64,000 bases of DNA from Planctomycetota bacterium (GTDB lineage Bacteria; Planctomycetota; SZUA-567; H5-PLA8). The stretch covers positions 987,201 to 1,051,200 of the forward strand of contig JABTUM010000001.1 of NCBI GenBank assembly GCA_015075375.1, in the 5' to 3' direction. The notes under the pieces were generated by a model. It did not search any database. It had not been told where the DNA came from and saw only the letters and a program-made list of their open reading frames with translations. Positions 17,059 through 24,598 of the stretch are shown piece after piece; position 1 is the stretch's first letter, and each line of letters begins with the position of its first letter. A program made the position numbers and the translations under genes.

Positions 17059-17811
17059 TCATTCAAAGCACCCTCCAAAGAGAATCTTCTCCGCTTCGTT
17101 TTCCGCGGCGGCAAAGGCGGCCGCTTGGGCGGGGGTTTGGCCGAAGCGGTGCACGTGGCTGGCGTGGAAGCCGAAGATCGCGGCGATGCGCAGGCCTTCT
17201 TCGCGCCGGACCGAACCGCGGTGCCAGAGGCGCTGGTCCCAAAGCACCACGTCGCCTTTGCGGCAAGCAAGCGGGGCGGAGGGTGAACCGTTGAAGGGCG
17301 ACAGGTCCCCCACGCGATGCGAACGCGGGATCACATGAGTCGGACCATGGCGCAGCGTCAGATCCTCGAAGTACATGTTTACGTGGACCACCAGCGGGTA
17401 GTGATAATACACATTTCCGAACTGCGCGACGTTGTGGTCGCCGTCGCGGTGCCAGCCTTCGGGTTCCGGGGCCGAAGGGTTCGCTTTGTGGATCAGCCAA
17501 CTGGGATGAAAGAGCGTCGGGTTGACGCGTTCGTAATTGGGCCAAAGGGAACGGCGGACCATGTCGCGCAGGCGCGGCGCCTTGGCCGGCCAGATTGCGT
17601 GCGGGACGTCGTCGGGCAAGCTTAAACCCTTGCCGCGTTCTTCCTGCGCGCGAATCAGCGCGTAAAGTTGCTCGCGATACGCATCGACGGTGTCGGGCTT
17701 GAAGACCTCTTCGAGGACCACGAAGCCTTGATCCCTGAAAAGTTGGAGCATGTTACCGATGTCGTTGAAGTGGTAGGGTTCTTCGACGAAGCGCAGGGCC
17801 GGTGCGTCCAT
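17059..17811 (-). CDS. Phytanoyl-CoA dioxygenase (PhyH) family protein
   Basis: A 250-residue Fe(II)/2-oxoglutarate-dependent oxygenase of the PhyH family. ATG 17811 is preferred because AAGGAAGGA lies 9 bases upstream; an in-frame GTG at 17865 lacks a site. The double-stranded beta-helix iron triad is visible as His121-x-Asp123 (GWHRDGD) and a distal His197 (LWHRGSVR), followed by an Arg suited to 2-oxoglutarate binding. The preserved GPTHVIPRSHRVGD segment is typical. The substrate cannot be told from sequence; relatives hydroxylate diverse small molecules. It diverges from the VIT/VWA gene across a 384-base intergenic region. Confidence 0.8.
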   Translation of the reverse strand: MDAPALRFVEEPYHFNDIGNMLQLFRDQGFVVLEEVFKPDTVDAYREQLYALIRAQEERGKGLSLPDDVPHAIWPAKAPRLRDMVRRSLWPNYERVNPTLFHPSWLIHKANPSAPEPEGWHRDGDHNVAQFGNVYYHYPLVVHVNMYFEDLTLRHGPTHVIPRSHRVGDLSPFNGSPSAPLACRKGDVVLWDQRLWHRGSVRREEGLRIAAIFGFHASHVHRFGQTPAQAAAFAAAENEAEKILFGGCFE

Positions 17812-18195
17812 GCGAGGCCGTCCTTCCTTTAAGAATGGATGAGAAATCTCGTGCCGTTGCGCCACCTAGGAGTTCGTGCCGGCCGCCGAGCAGGCTCGCT
17901 GCCTACAGTTACACCTAGAAATCAAAAAAAGTAAAGTCAAATCGCCAGTTCAGGCCACCAGCGCCTATGCGCCAACCATAAGTTGTTTTTCTATAATGAT
18001 ATGAATGCACACGCCAAACCCCTCGTTTCGCTCTAAACGGGGCCGCGTTCGCATAACTTTTTACCGGCATAAAGCGCGCATACGACCGCTCGTGCGTCAC
18101 GCCGCCGAAGTATTTGAGAACTCCGCGTTAATCCGGTCGCACCCGAAGCATCGCGCCGTCTGAAGGAAAACCGAAGGCGCAACGGAGGCAATTCG
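17812..18195. other. Divergent intergenic region between PhyH and VIT/VWA genes
   Basis: This is AT-richer than the flanking genes. A perfect TATAAT hexamer is at 17992-17997 (+) with no good -35, and TTGACT is at 17940-17935 (-) without a convincing -10. GGAGG at 18184-18188 is the ribosome site for ATG 18196. A 52-codon frame at 18005-18163 (+) has no ribosome site and is not called. Confidence 0.35.
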
Positions 18196-21100
18196 ATGCG
18201 ACAGACACGTTGGTGGCCGGGAGTGGCGGGGTTGGTGTTGAGCTTGGCGGCGGGCCCTGCTTGCGCGGGCCAGGCGCCCAATCGAGGAGCGGCGGAAGCG
18301 GCGCCCGCGACCGAGGATGCGACGCCGGGTCTGGTCGGGCGGCGCATGGTCAACGACGCCCGCCGGATCAGGGCAGCCTCCGAGAACGCGTGGACGATGC
18401 GAGCGGACGGCACCGTGCCGGTGGGACGGCTCAACGCGCAGGTCCCCGGGCAGGACGCACCGGCCGTCTTGGGGCTGCGCGACCTTGAAGTCTGCACGCT
18501 GATCGAAGGACTCGCCGCGCGCACCACCGTCACCCATGTCTTCTCGAACCAGACCGACGCGACGCTGGAGGGCGTCTTTACGTTTTCGCTCCCGGCGGAC
18601 GCCGCGGTGGACCGCTTCGCGATGACGATCTTCAGCGAGCACGATCTGATGGAGGCGAGTCTGGTCGAAGCGGGCCGTGCGCGCAGCGCGTACGAGCAGA
18701 TCGTATACGGTTCGCCGATGGTGGTCGATCCGGGGCTGCTGGAATGGGTGGATGCGCATACGTTCCGCGCGACGATCTTCCCGATTCCGGCGCAAGGCAC
18801 CAAGACGATCGTGCTCTCGTACGTGCAGATGCTGACCCAGACGGCGCGGCCGGACGGGAGCTTGGAAGTGCGCTACCGGCATCCTTTCAGCGCGGCGGGC
18901 GCGGAAGGTCCGCAGGCGCTTCCGGCCTCACGGGTGGCGCTGCGCGCGCACGTTCACGGCTGGCCGAAAGGCACGCAGGTTTCCGCATCGCACGGCGCGA
19001 AGGCCGAGCCGGGCGTCTTCGGGGACTTGCGGCTGGGCGCTGATCTGGCGCAGGGCGCGGCGACCGATGCGTGGTCGCTGACGCTGGTCGCGCCGGCGGG
19101 CGAAGCGCGCGAATGCGCGGTGCAGGCTTATCGCCCGATCGGTTCCGAACCTGGGCGCTTCGCGCTGACGCTGACACCGCGCACGGCGGCCGCGGACGAA
19201 CCCGTGGACGTGCTCTTTCTGGTGGATACTTCGGCGAGCCGGAAGGGTGCGGAACTGGACGCGCACACGGCGCTGATCGAAGCGGCGCTGAAAGGCCTGC
19301 GTTCCGACGACCGTTTCGCGGTGCTTTCCTACGACGTTCATGCTCGCGCGTGCCCCGGCGGATGGCAGGCGCCGACGCTGACGTCGATTCAAGCGGCGGT
19401 GGAATGGCTGAGTGCGATTCATCCGCTGGGCGCGACGGATGTGGCCGGCGCGCTGCGCACGGCGGCACAGGAGTTCGTGCCGGGCGCGCGGGGGCGTGCA
19501 CGCATAGTCCTCCTAGGCGACACCGAAGCGACGTACGGCGAGCGCACGCCGGACGCGTTGCGCAAGGAGATGCTGGCATTACAGGACGCGCTGAAAGCCG
19601 AATGGATCGCGATCTGTCCGGGCATCGGCGGCACGGAAAGCAGCACACGCGGCGAGGCGTGGCGCAAGCTGGCGGAGGTGACGAACGGTCCGGTCCTGAA
19701 TCTCGGCGCCGAAGGCGATCCGGTGGCGCTGGGCCGGACGGTGGCCGAACGGTTGCGCCTGCCGGTGTTGCGCGACGTGAGCATCGTAGTGAGCCAGTTG
19801 GGCGGCACCGAGTGCTCGTTGGCCGAGCCGGCGCTGCCCGGGCGCTGGGCGAACGTGAGCACGACGCTGTACGGAAGCTACGTGCAGGCCGGTACGGCGA
19901 CGGTGCGGTTGGATGGAACGCTGGACGGACTGGCGTATTCGAAGGAATGGCAAGTCGAGCTGCCCGCGACCGAGACGGCGAATCGCGCGGCAGGACGCCT
20001 GTGGGCTCGTGCGCGGCTGAACGCATTGACCGGCGCGGAATCGGAAACCAAAGCGGAGGCCTTGCGGGTGGCGCTGGAGCAGCATGTGCTGAGTCCGCTG
20101 ACGGCGTTCCTGGTGCTGGAGAGCGAACGGATGTTCCAGGATTTCAACATCGCCCGTCCGGACGCGGAGCAAAAGCGCACCGACATGGCCGGCCGCACGC
20201 TTATGGGCGGCGTACGCGCGGCGCCGGCGCTGGAAATCGGCGTGGCGGCGAACCGCAGGGTGTTCGCGGCGCAGCCGATTCCTCCGCTGCCGAACGGCAT
20301 GCACGGCAGCGCGTTGAACGGTCCGGTCGACGTGGGCGGCGTGCGCGTGATCCTGGGCCTGCAGAAAATCGAAGTCGCCCAGCGGCAGGAACCGAACGGC
20401 CGCCCGCTGACGGACTTCGAACGCTTCGAGCGGCGCTTGAAGCTGACGCGGATGCTGGCGAGCGCACGCGGGCTGCCGTTCGAGCCCGAGACGGTGCTGC
20501 CGCAGAAGTGGCTCCAGCCGGCCATGTTTTCGGGCGAGGGACTTGAGCGCATGATCCATCGCTACCAAGGCGCCGGCGATTCGTTCATCTGGTCGGCGCT
20601 TTCGCGCCAGCCTTCCGCCGCCCCGGAGACCTGGCGCGGCGCGTGGGAAGCCGCTCCTGCCGACGAACAGAATCTGGCCCGGTTGGCCGACCCGCGCGAT
20701 CGTTCGCGCCTTAACCTCGACGAGCGGGACGAGTCGCTCACGCTGCGCTCGAACGAGTTCGCGCACTACCTGCTGGCGGCGATCTCGAACGCGGGCGCGT
20801 ATCCGATTCCCGAAGCGAGCGAGCTGCAGCGGCTGCTCAAAACGGTGCGCGAACGCGTCTACGACCTGCGAACGATTCCGGCGGAATCGAAGATCGCGGC
20901 GTACAACTTCCTGGCCGAGTTGATGTTGTCCGAAGGCCAGACGAAGGCGGCGCTGGCGTGCGCCGAGCGCGCGCTGGCCGGTGAAAAGGTTCTGCGCAGC
21001 GCGAACGATCCGCGCCCGGCTCGCCTGAGCCATCTGCTAAAGGCGCTGGCGCACCATCTGCGCACCGAGTATCCGCAGGCCGCGGCGGAATACCGCGCGC

Positions 21101-21387
21101 TGCTGGACGGCGGCGCGGCGGTGGCGGCCGAGCACCGTGACGCGGTCTACTGGGCGCTGCTGGTGGCGATGGTGCAAGGCGGGGACAAGGACGGCGGCAT
21201 TGCGGTGCTCGAACGCTGGTGCAAGGAAAGCCTGTACCGCAAGGAACTGTGCGAAGAACTGGGCAAGGGCTACCTGATGGTGGAGCGCGTGGACGACGCC
21301 ATCCGCGCGTTCTCGACGCGGGCGGAGTTTGACCCGAAGCTTGGCGAGGCCGTGGCTTCGCCGGCGGGCTTCCTGCCCGGGCAGTAA
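18196..21387 (+). CDS. VIT and VWA domain protein with C-terminal TPR-like region
   Basis: A large exported protein (1063 residues) starting at ATG 18196, 7 bases after GGAGG. After a signal peptide (VAGLVLSLAAGPACAG), residues about 90-215 form a VIT domain (THVFSNQTDATLEGVFTFSLP, RSAYEQIVYG, FRATIFPIPA), the fold found in inter-alpha-trypsin inhibitor heavy chains. A von Willebrand A domain follows from about residue 337, with a complete MIDAS (DTSAS, Asp344/Ser346/Ser348, and GATDVAGAL downstream). The last about 200 residues are helical and TPR-like. Such proteins are expected to bind partners through a metal ion, outside the cytoplasm. It ends at a clear terminator and appears to be a single-gene unit. 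Confidence 0.82.
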   Translation: MRQTRWWPGVAGLVLSLAAGPACAGQAPNRGAAEAAPATEDATPGLVGRRMVNDARRIRAASENAWTMRADGTVPVGRLNAQVPGQDAPAVLGLRDLEVCTLIEGLAARTTVTHVFSNQTDATLEGVFTFSLPADAAVDRFAMTIFSEHDLMEASLVEAGRARSAYEQIVYGSPMVVDPGLLEWVDAHTFRATIFPIPAQGTKTIVLSYVQMLTQTARPDGSLEVRYRHPFSAAGAEGPQALPASRVALRAHVHGWPKGTQVSASHGAKAEPGVFGDLRLGADLAQGAATDAWSLTLVAPAGEARECAVQAYRPIGSEPGRFALTLTPRTAAADEPVDVLFLVDTSASRKGAELDAHTALIEAALKGLRSDDRFAVLSYDVHARACPGGWQAPTLTSIQAAVEWLSAIHPLGATDVAGALRTAAQEFVPGARGRARIVLLGDTEATYGERTPDALRKEMLALQDALKAEWIAICPGIGGTESSTRGEAWRKLAEVTNGPVLNLGAEGDPVALGRTVAERLRLPVLRDVSIVVSQLGGTECSLAEPALPGRWANVSTTLYGSYVQAGTATVRLDGTLDGLAYSKEWQVELPATETANRAAGRLWARARLNALTGAESETKAEALRVALEQHVLSPLTAFLVLESERMFQDFNIARPDAEQKRTDMAGRTLMGGVRAAPALEIGVAANRRVFAAQPIPPLPNGMHGSALNGPVDVGGVRVILGLQKIEVAQRQEPNGRPLTDFERFERRLKLTRMLASARGLPFEPETVLPQKWLQPAMFSGEGLERMIHRYQGAGDSFIWSALSRQPSAAPETWRGAWEAAPADEQNLARLADPRDRSRLNLDERDESLTLRSNEFAHYLLAAISNAGAYPIPEASELQRLLKTVRERVYDLRTIPAESKIAAYNFLAELMLSEGQTKAALACAERALAGEKVLRSANDPRPARLSHLLKALAHHLRTEYPQAAAEYRALLDGGAAVAAEHRDAVYWALLVAMVQGGDKDGGIAVLERWCKESLYRKELCEELGKGYLMVERVDDAIRAFSTRAEFDPKLGEAVASPAGFLPGQ

Positions 21388-21412
21388 GCGCTGGTTAAGC
21401 ACGAGGATCTCG

Positions 21413-21446
21413 AAACGGGCGGCCCGAGCGGCTGCCCGTTTTTTTT
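21413..21446 (+). terminator. Rho-independent terminator of the VIT/VWA gene
   Basis: AAACGGGC pairs perfectly with GCCCGTTT, the stem extends inward through a G-T wobble and three more pairs, and eight T residues follow. It lies 25 bases after the stop codon and isolates the VIT/VWA gene from the downstream arsR-type operon. Confidence 0.88.
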
Positions 21447-21487
21447 GGGGGGGGGCCGTACCGGGCGGCTTTTCAAGCCGATTCCAA

Positions 21488-21509
21488 TACTTAGGTATTG
21501 ACCTAAGTA
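21488..21509 (+). promoter_or_regulatory. Perfect palindromic operator upstream of the ArsR-type regulator
   Basis: A 9-bp perfect inverted repeat (TACTTAGGT / ACCTAAGTA) flanks a 4-base spacer ATTG. Size and symmetry suit a dimeric winged-helix ArsR repressor. It covers the -35 element of the promoter at 21498-21526, so binding would block RNA polymerase: probable autorepression. Confidence 0.7.
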
Positions 21510-21526
21510 AAGAGCCGGGCTATGTT
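21498..21526 (+). promoter_or_regulatory. Promoter of the ArsR/SRPBCC operon, probably giving a leaderless mRNA
   Basis: TTGACC (21498-21503), a 17-base spacer and TATGTT (21521-21526) form a good sigma-70-type promoter. The expected start site falls at about 21533, the A of the ATG itself, and no ribosome-binding site is visible upstream of that ATG, so the transcript may be leaderless. Confidence 0.55.
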
Positions 21527-21532
21527 CATCGC

Positions 21533-21868
21533 ATGACCGCCGCTCCGCCGATGGATGCCGTTTTTCGAGCCTTGGGCGATCCCACGCGGCGGCGCGTCGT
21601 AGAGCGGCTGAGCCGGCGGCCGGCGACCGTCACCGAGCTGGCAGAACCGTTCGAGATGGCGCTGCCTTCGTTCGTGCAACATATGCGCGTGCTGGAAGAT
21701 TGCGGACTGGTGCGGTCGAAAAAGCAAGGGCGGGTGCGGACGTACGCGCTGGCTCCGGAACGCCTGAAGCTGGCGGAAGACTGGTTGCTGAAACAGCGCA
21801 CGCTCTGGGAGCAGCGCCTGGATCAGCTCGACGGATACCTCGCCAAACTCAAGGAGAACGGTACATGA
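21533..21868 (+). CDS. ArsR family transcriptional regulator
   Basis: A 111-residue winged-helix repressor. [20 protein letters not shown] is the classic ArsR N-terminal helix, followed by the helix-turn-helix ([20 protein letters not shown]) with recognition helix [15 protein letters not shown] and the wing [13 protein letters not shown]. It belongs to the subgroup that often pairs with AHSA1/SRPBCC proteins, and here overlaps one by ATGA (21865-21868). No metal-binding cysteine cluster is seen, so it is unlikely to sense arsenic in the ArsR manner. ATG 21533 is chosen because it directly follows the promoter/operator. It probably represses its own operon. Confidence 0.9.
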   Translation: MTAAPPMDAVFRALGDPTRRRVVERLSRRPATVTELAEPFEMALPSFVQHMRVLEDCGLVRSKKQGRVRTYALAPERLKLAEDWLLKQRTLWEQRLDQLDGYLAKLKENGT

Positions 21869-22347
21869 CGGCCCCCAAGCATTCGCACGTCGATCCCAAG
21901 CTGGACCTGGTGCTGGAGCGCATTGTGGACGTGCCGCCGGAACTGGTCTGGGCGGCGTGGACGAACCCGGAGCACTTGAAGGAATGGTTCACGCCGCGGC
22001 CGTGGACGGTTTCCGAGGTCGAATTGGATGTGCGGCCGGGTGGAATCTTCCGGACGGTCATGTGTTCACCGGAGGGTAAAGAGTTCCCCAACGTGGGCAT
22101 CTACCTGGAAGTGGTGCCGAACAAGCGCTTGGTATTCACGGACGCGCTGCTGCCGGGGTACCGCCCCGCCCCCAACCCGTTCATGACGGCGATCGTGACG
22201 CTGGAAGCGCACGGAAAAGGGACGCGCTACGTCGCTACGGCGCTGCATCGCGACGAGGCAGCCCGGGAGCAGCACGAGAAGATGGGCTTCCACGACGGTT
22301 GGGGCAAAGCGCTGGATCAGTTGGTGGCGCTGGCGAAGAAGCTGTAA
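21865..22347 (+). CDS. SRPBCC (AHSA1-like) domain protein
   Basis: A 160-residue START/Bet v1-fold protein of the AHSA1-like group. [28 protein letters not shown] is the canonical N-terminus, followed by [15 protein letters not shown] and a C-terminal helix [16 protein letters not shown] that closes the ligand cavity. AAGGAG lies 8 bases upstream of ATG 21865, and the start overlaps the regulator's stop (ATGA). Family members bind hydrophobic ligands or act as Hsp90 co-chaperone-like domains; the ligand here is unknown. The coupling suggests it handles, or responds to, the compound sensed by the upstream repressor. Confidence 0.88.
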   Translation: MTAPKHSHVDPKLDLVLERIVDVPPELVWAAWTNPEHLKEWFTPRPWTVSEVELDVRPGGIFRTVMCSPEGKEFPNVGIYLEVVPNKRLVFTDALLPGYRPAPNPFMTAIVTLEAHGKGTRYVATALHRDEAAREQHEKMGFHDGWGKALDQLVALAKKL

Positions 22348-22359
22348 CGCCGAACCGGG

Positions 22360-23919
22360 TCAGGGATCGGCGCGTTCAACCGAACCGCTGCGAGCTGGGT
22401 TTCCGCCCACCATGGGCCAGTCTTTGGGGCCCGAGAGGCCGGTGTAGATCGCGTGCAATTTATCGTCGCTCGTGGCGACGAAGGCCATCTCGCCGGAAAC
22501 GGCCAGCCCCGCACAGCCTGCGCATGGGGACGTCCAAAGACGTGCGCCGGTGGCCAGGTCAAAGGCCCCAAAGACGCCGTCTTGCCGAGTGCCGGCCAGA
22601 ACCGTATCGCCCAGGACGATAGGTCCGGCGTGCATGCTTCCGCCCAATTCTTGCCGCCAGCGCTCGCGCCCGGTCGTGGCGTCCAGCGCCCGTAATCGCC
22701 CCTTGGCTCCTAAATGGATCAGCATCCCATTGCGATACGCGAACTCGTTGCGCCACATGGACGGGCCTTCGGCGGCCCAGATGCGTTTACCGTCGGCCAG
22801 ATTCAGCGCGAAGAGCCCTGCATCGCCCGCGACGAATACAGCCTCGCCGGCCACCAGCGGCGTCACGCCGCAGCGCTTCGAACCTTGAAATCGCCAACGT
22901 TCGGCGCCGGTGTCCGCATCGAGCGCCACGACGCCGCCCTCACGAAGGCCGACTACGATGAGCCCTTGGGCCCATGCCGGCGCCGAGAAGGCGGAAGGGC
23001 CAATCTGCGCATCCCAAATTTTTCCGCCGGTCTTGGCGTCGCGTGCGAGAAAAGTTCCCGACCAGGTCGCGCAGTACACGCGGCCGTTGACCACCAGCGG
23101 CGAGGAATCTCCACCGCCGGTTGGTTGGCGCCAGACTTCGGCGCCGGATTGCGCCTCCAGCGCTACGAGAGCGGAATTGGGGCTCTTTCCGGTCGCGTTG
23201 ATAAAAACCAGCCCTTCGCCGACCGCAGGTTCGGACTCGATCAGATGATTCGGAAAGCTCCACAGGTATTTCCCGTTGGCCGCGTCGATGGCTTGAAGTC
23301 CCCGATTGCCTCCAGTAGTGACGAACACCTGTCCGCCTTGAACGCTCAAAGAGCCCAGGGATTGCAGCCCCGCGACCTCCACGCTCCAGCGCGGCAGGCC
23401 GGGCGTCCAGTAGGCGATCAGCGCTTGCAGCCGCGCGCGCGCGTCCAGATCTTCGTTGCGTTCCAACAACTCCTTAAGCAGCGGCAGGAAGGCGCGGGCG
23501 ATCCCGGGTTGCTGCAGGTGAAAGGTCAGCGTTTGGGACGCTTGCTCGCGAGCCTCCGGGTTCTCGTCCGCCAGAAGCGCGACGAGCCGACGCACGTCCG
23601 CTTCGGAAAACGGGCGCGGCGGCGCGGGCTCTTCGCCGGGCGCGGGCAAACCGGTTTGATCGTTGGGACCGGTGAGGGATCGAGCCGGTTCGGGCGCCGG
23701 CGCCCCGAGCAGGACCAAGAAAAGCACGGCCGCCGCGGCCACCAACCCGGAAGCGACCCACAAATCATGCGGACGCGCCTCCGGATGCGGGTGCGGAGCG
23801 CGACCGGCATCCAAGCGCGCGCGTACGCGGTCCAGCGAACCCGAGGGCTCCAGGAGCGCGCGTAGGCGTGCTTCGGTCGCGGCGCTTTCGGGGTCGAGCG
23901 GTTCATCGGCGGCAGACAT
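22360..23919 (-). CDS. Membrane-anchored PQQ-type beta-propeller protein (sigma-factor partner)
   Basis: A 519-residue protein encoded immediately after an ECF sigma factor. ATG 23919 is chosen for its GGAG site 6 bases upstream; an alternative ATG 23946 overlaps the sigma stop (ATGA) and would add 9 residues. Residues 1-50 are polar and would be cytoplasmic, about 51-70 are a membrane helix (LWVASGLVAAAAVLFLVLLG), about 95-170 form a HEAT-like helical segment, and about 180-519 carry repeated PQQ-propeller blades (ALDADTGAERWRFQG, ALNLADGKRIWAAEG, ALDATTGRERWRQEL). The topology fits an anti-sigma sensor: a cytoplasmic tail to hold the sigma factor and a periplasmic propeller to sense. No zinc-finger anti-sigma motif is visible. 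Confidence 0.65.
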   Translation of the reverse strand: MSAADEPLDPESAATEARLRALLEPSGSLDRVRARLDAGRAPHPHPEARPHDLWVASGLVAAAAVLFLVLLGAPAPEPARSLTGPNDQTGLPAPGEEPAPPRPFSEADVRRLVALLADENPEAREQASQTLTFHLQQPGIARAFLPLLKELLERNEDLDARARLQALIAYWTPGLPRWSVEVAGLQSLGSLSVQGGQVFVTTGGNRGLQAIDAANGKYLWSFPNHLIESEPAVGEGLVFINATGKSPNSALVALEAQSGAEVWRQPTGGGDSSPLVVNGRVYCATWSGTFLARDAKTGGKIWDAQIGPSAFSAPAWAQGLIVVGLREGGVVALDADTGAERWRFQGSKRCGVTPLVAGEAVFVAGDAGLFALNLADGKRIWAAEGPSMWRNEFAYRNGMLIHLGAKGRLRALDATTGRERWRQELGGSMHAGPIVLGDTVLAGTRQDGVFGAFDLATGARLWTSPCAGCAGLAVSGEMAFVATSDDKLHAIYTGLSGPKDWPMVGGNPARSGSVERADP

Positions 23920-23942
23920 GGGCAGCTCCATGAAAAGTCCGT

Positions 23943-24425
23943 TCATTGAAAAGAAGCCAGCACCAGGCGCAGGCGTTCCACGGCTCGTGCGTGCTGCTTG
24001 TAGATGCTGGGCAGGGGGCGCCCCAAGGTCTCGGCAATCTCTTGAAAGGTGAGCATTCCGAAAACGCGCAGCGTGACGATCTCGCGGTCTTCGTCCGGAA
24101 GATTTTCGAGCGCTTCCCGCACCGCATGCGCGGCAAGAGGATCGGCGGTGGACGCCGCTTGCCAGGGTGCGCACGCACGCGCGCGGTGGCGTCGCGCCGT
24201 GGCTTCGTCGCGCAAGGCCGTCAAGGAGAGCCGGTTCGCGGCTTGGTACAGATAGGCTTTGGGATTCTTGATTCTCGCGGGGTCGGCTTGCCGCCGATAG
24301 GCAACGAAGACATCGTGCAGGAGGTCCTCGGCCCACGCCGAGTCTTTCAAACGGCCGCACAGAAAGGCCAGAATGCCCGGTGCATGGGCCTCATAGAGAT
24401 CGCCCCAATCCGGAACGCCGCTCAT
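23943..24425 (-). CDS. ECF-type RNA polymerase sigma factor
   Basis: A 160-residue extracytoplasmic-function sigma factor. ATG 24425 gives the normal ECF length; a frame open to 24530 would add an unlikely N-terminal tail. Region 2 is LYEAHAPGILAFLCGRLKDSAWAEDLLHDVFVAYRRQ (-10 recognition) and region 4 is LENLPDEDREIVTLRVFGMLTFQEIAETLGRPLPSIYKQHARAVERL (-35 recognition helix-turn-helix). The stop TGA overlaps the ATG of an alternative start of the downstream membrane propeller gene, strongly suggesting a sigma/anti-sigma pair. The target promoters cannot be read from this window. Confidence 0.9.
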   Translation of the reverse strand: MSGVPDWGDLYEAHAPGILAFLCGRLKDSAWAEDLLHDVFVAYRRQADPARIKNPKAYLYQAANRLSLTALRDEATARRHRARACAPWQAASTADPLAAHAVREALENLPDEDREIVTLRVFGMLTFQEIAETLGRPLPSIYKQHARAVERLRLVLASFQ

Positions 24426-24598
24426 TTCGAAAAAGCTTCCTCGCGCCACACGCGCCCAGACCGAGGGCCGTTTCAGCGTACCGAGTTCGCCTTCCCGCCG
24501 CTTGGCGCACTCCATCGTCGGAAACCTCACCGGGTCCGTGGGTCTATGCGATCAGGACACGGATGAGGGCGGTTTTTATCTAAAATCGGAGAAGAACG

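Noticed and set aside
17059..17865. GTG 17865 as start of the PhyH gene
   Set aside because: No ribosome-binding site; ATG 17811 has AAGGAAGGA at suitable spacing and begins at the family's normal N-terminus.
18005..18163. 52-codon open frame just after a perfect TATAAT at 17992-17997
   Set aside because: No ribosome-binding site, weak -35 and composition without membrane or domain features; could only be a leaderless small gene, and I lack support for that.
23943..24530. Longer N-terminus for the first ECF sigma factor, up to 24530
   Set aside because: The extra 35 residues are not part of an ECF fold and lack a good ribosome site; start at 24425 fits the family length.
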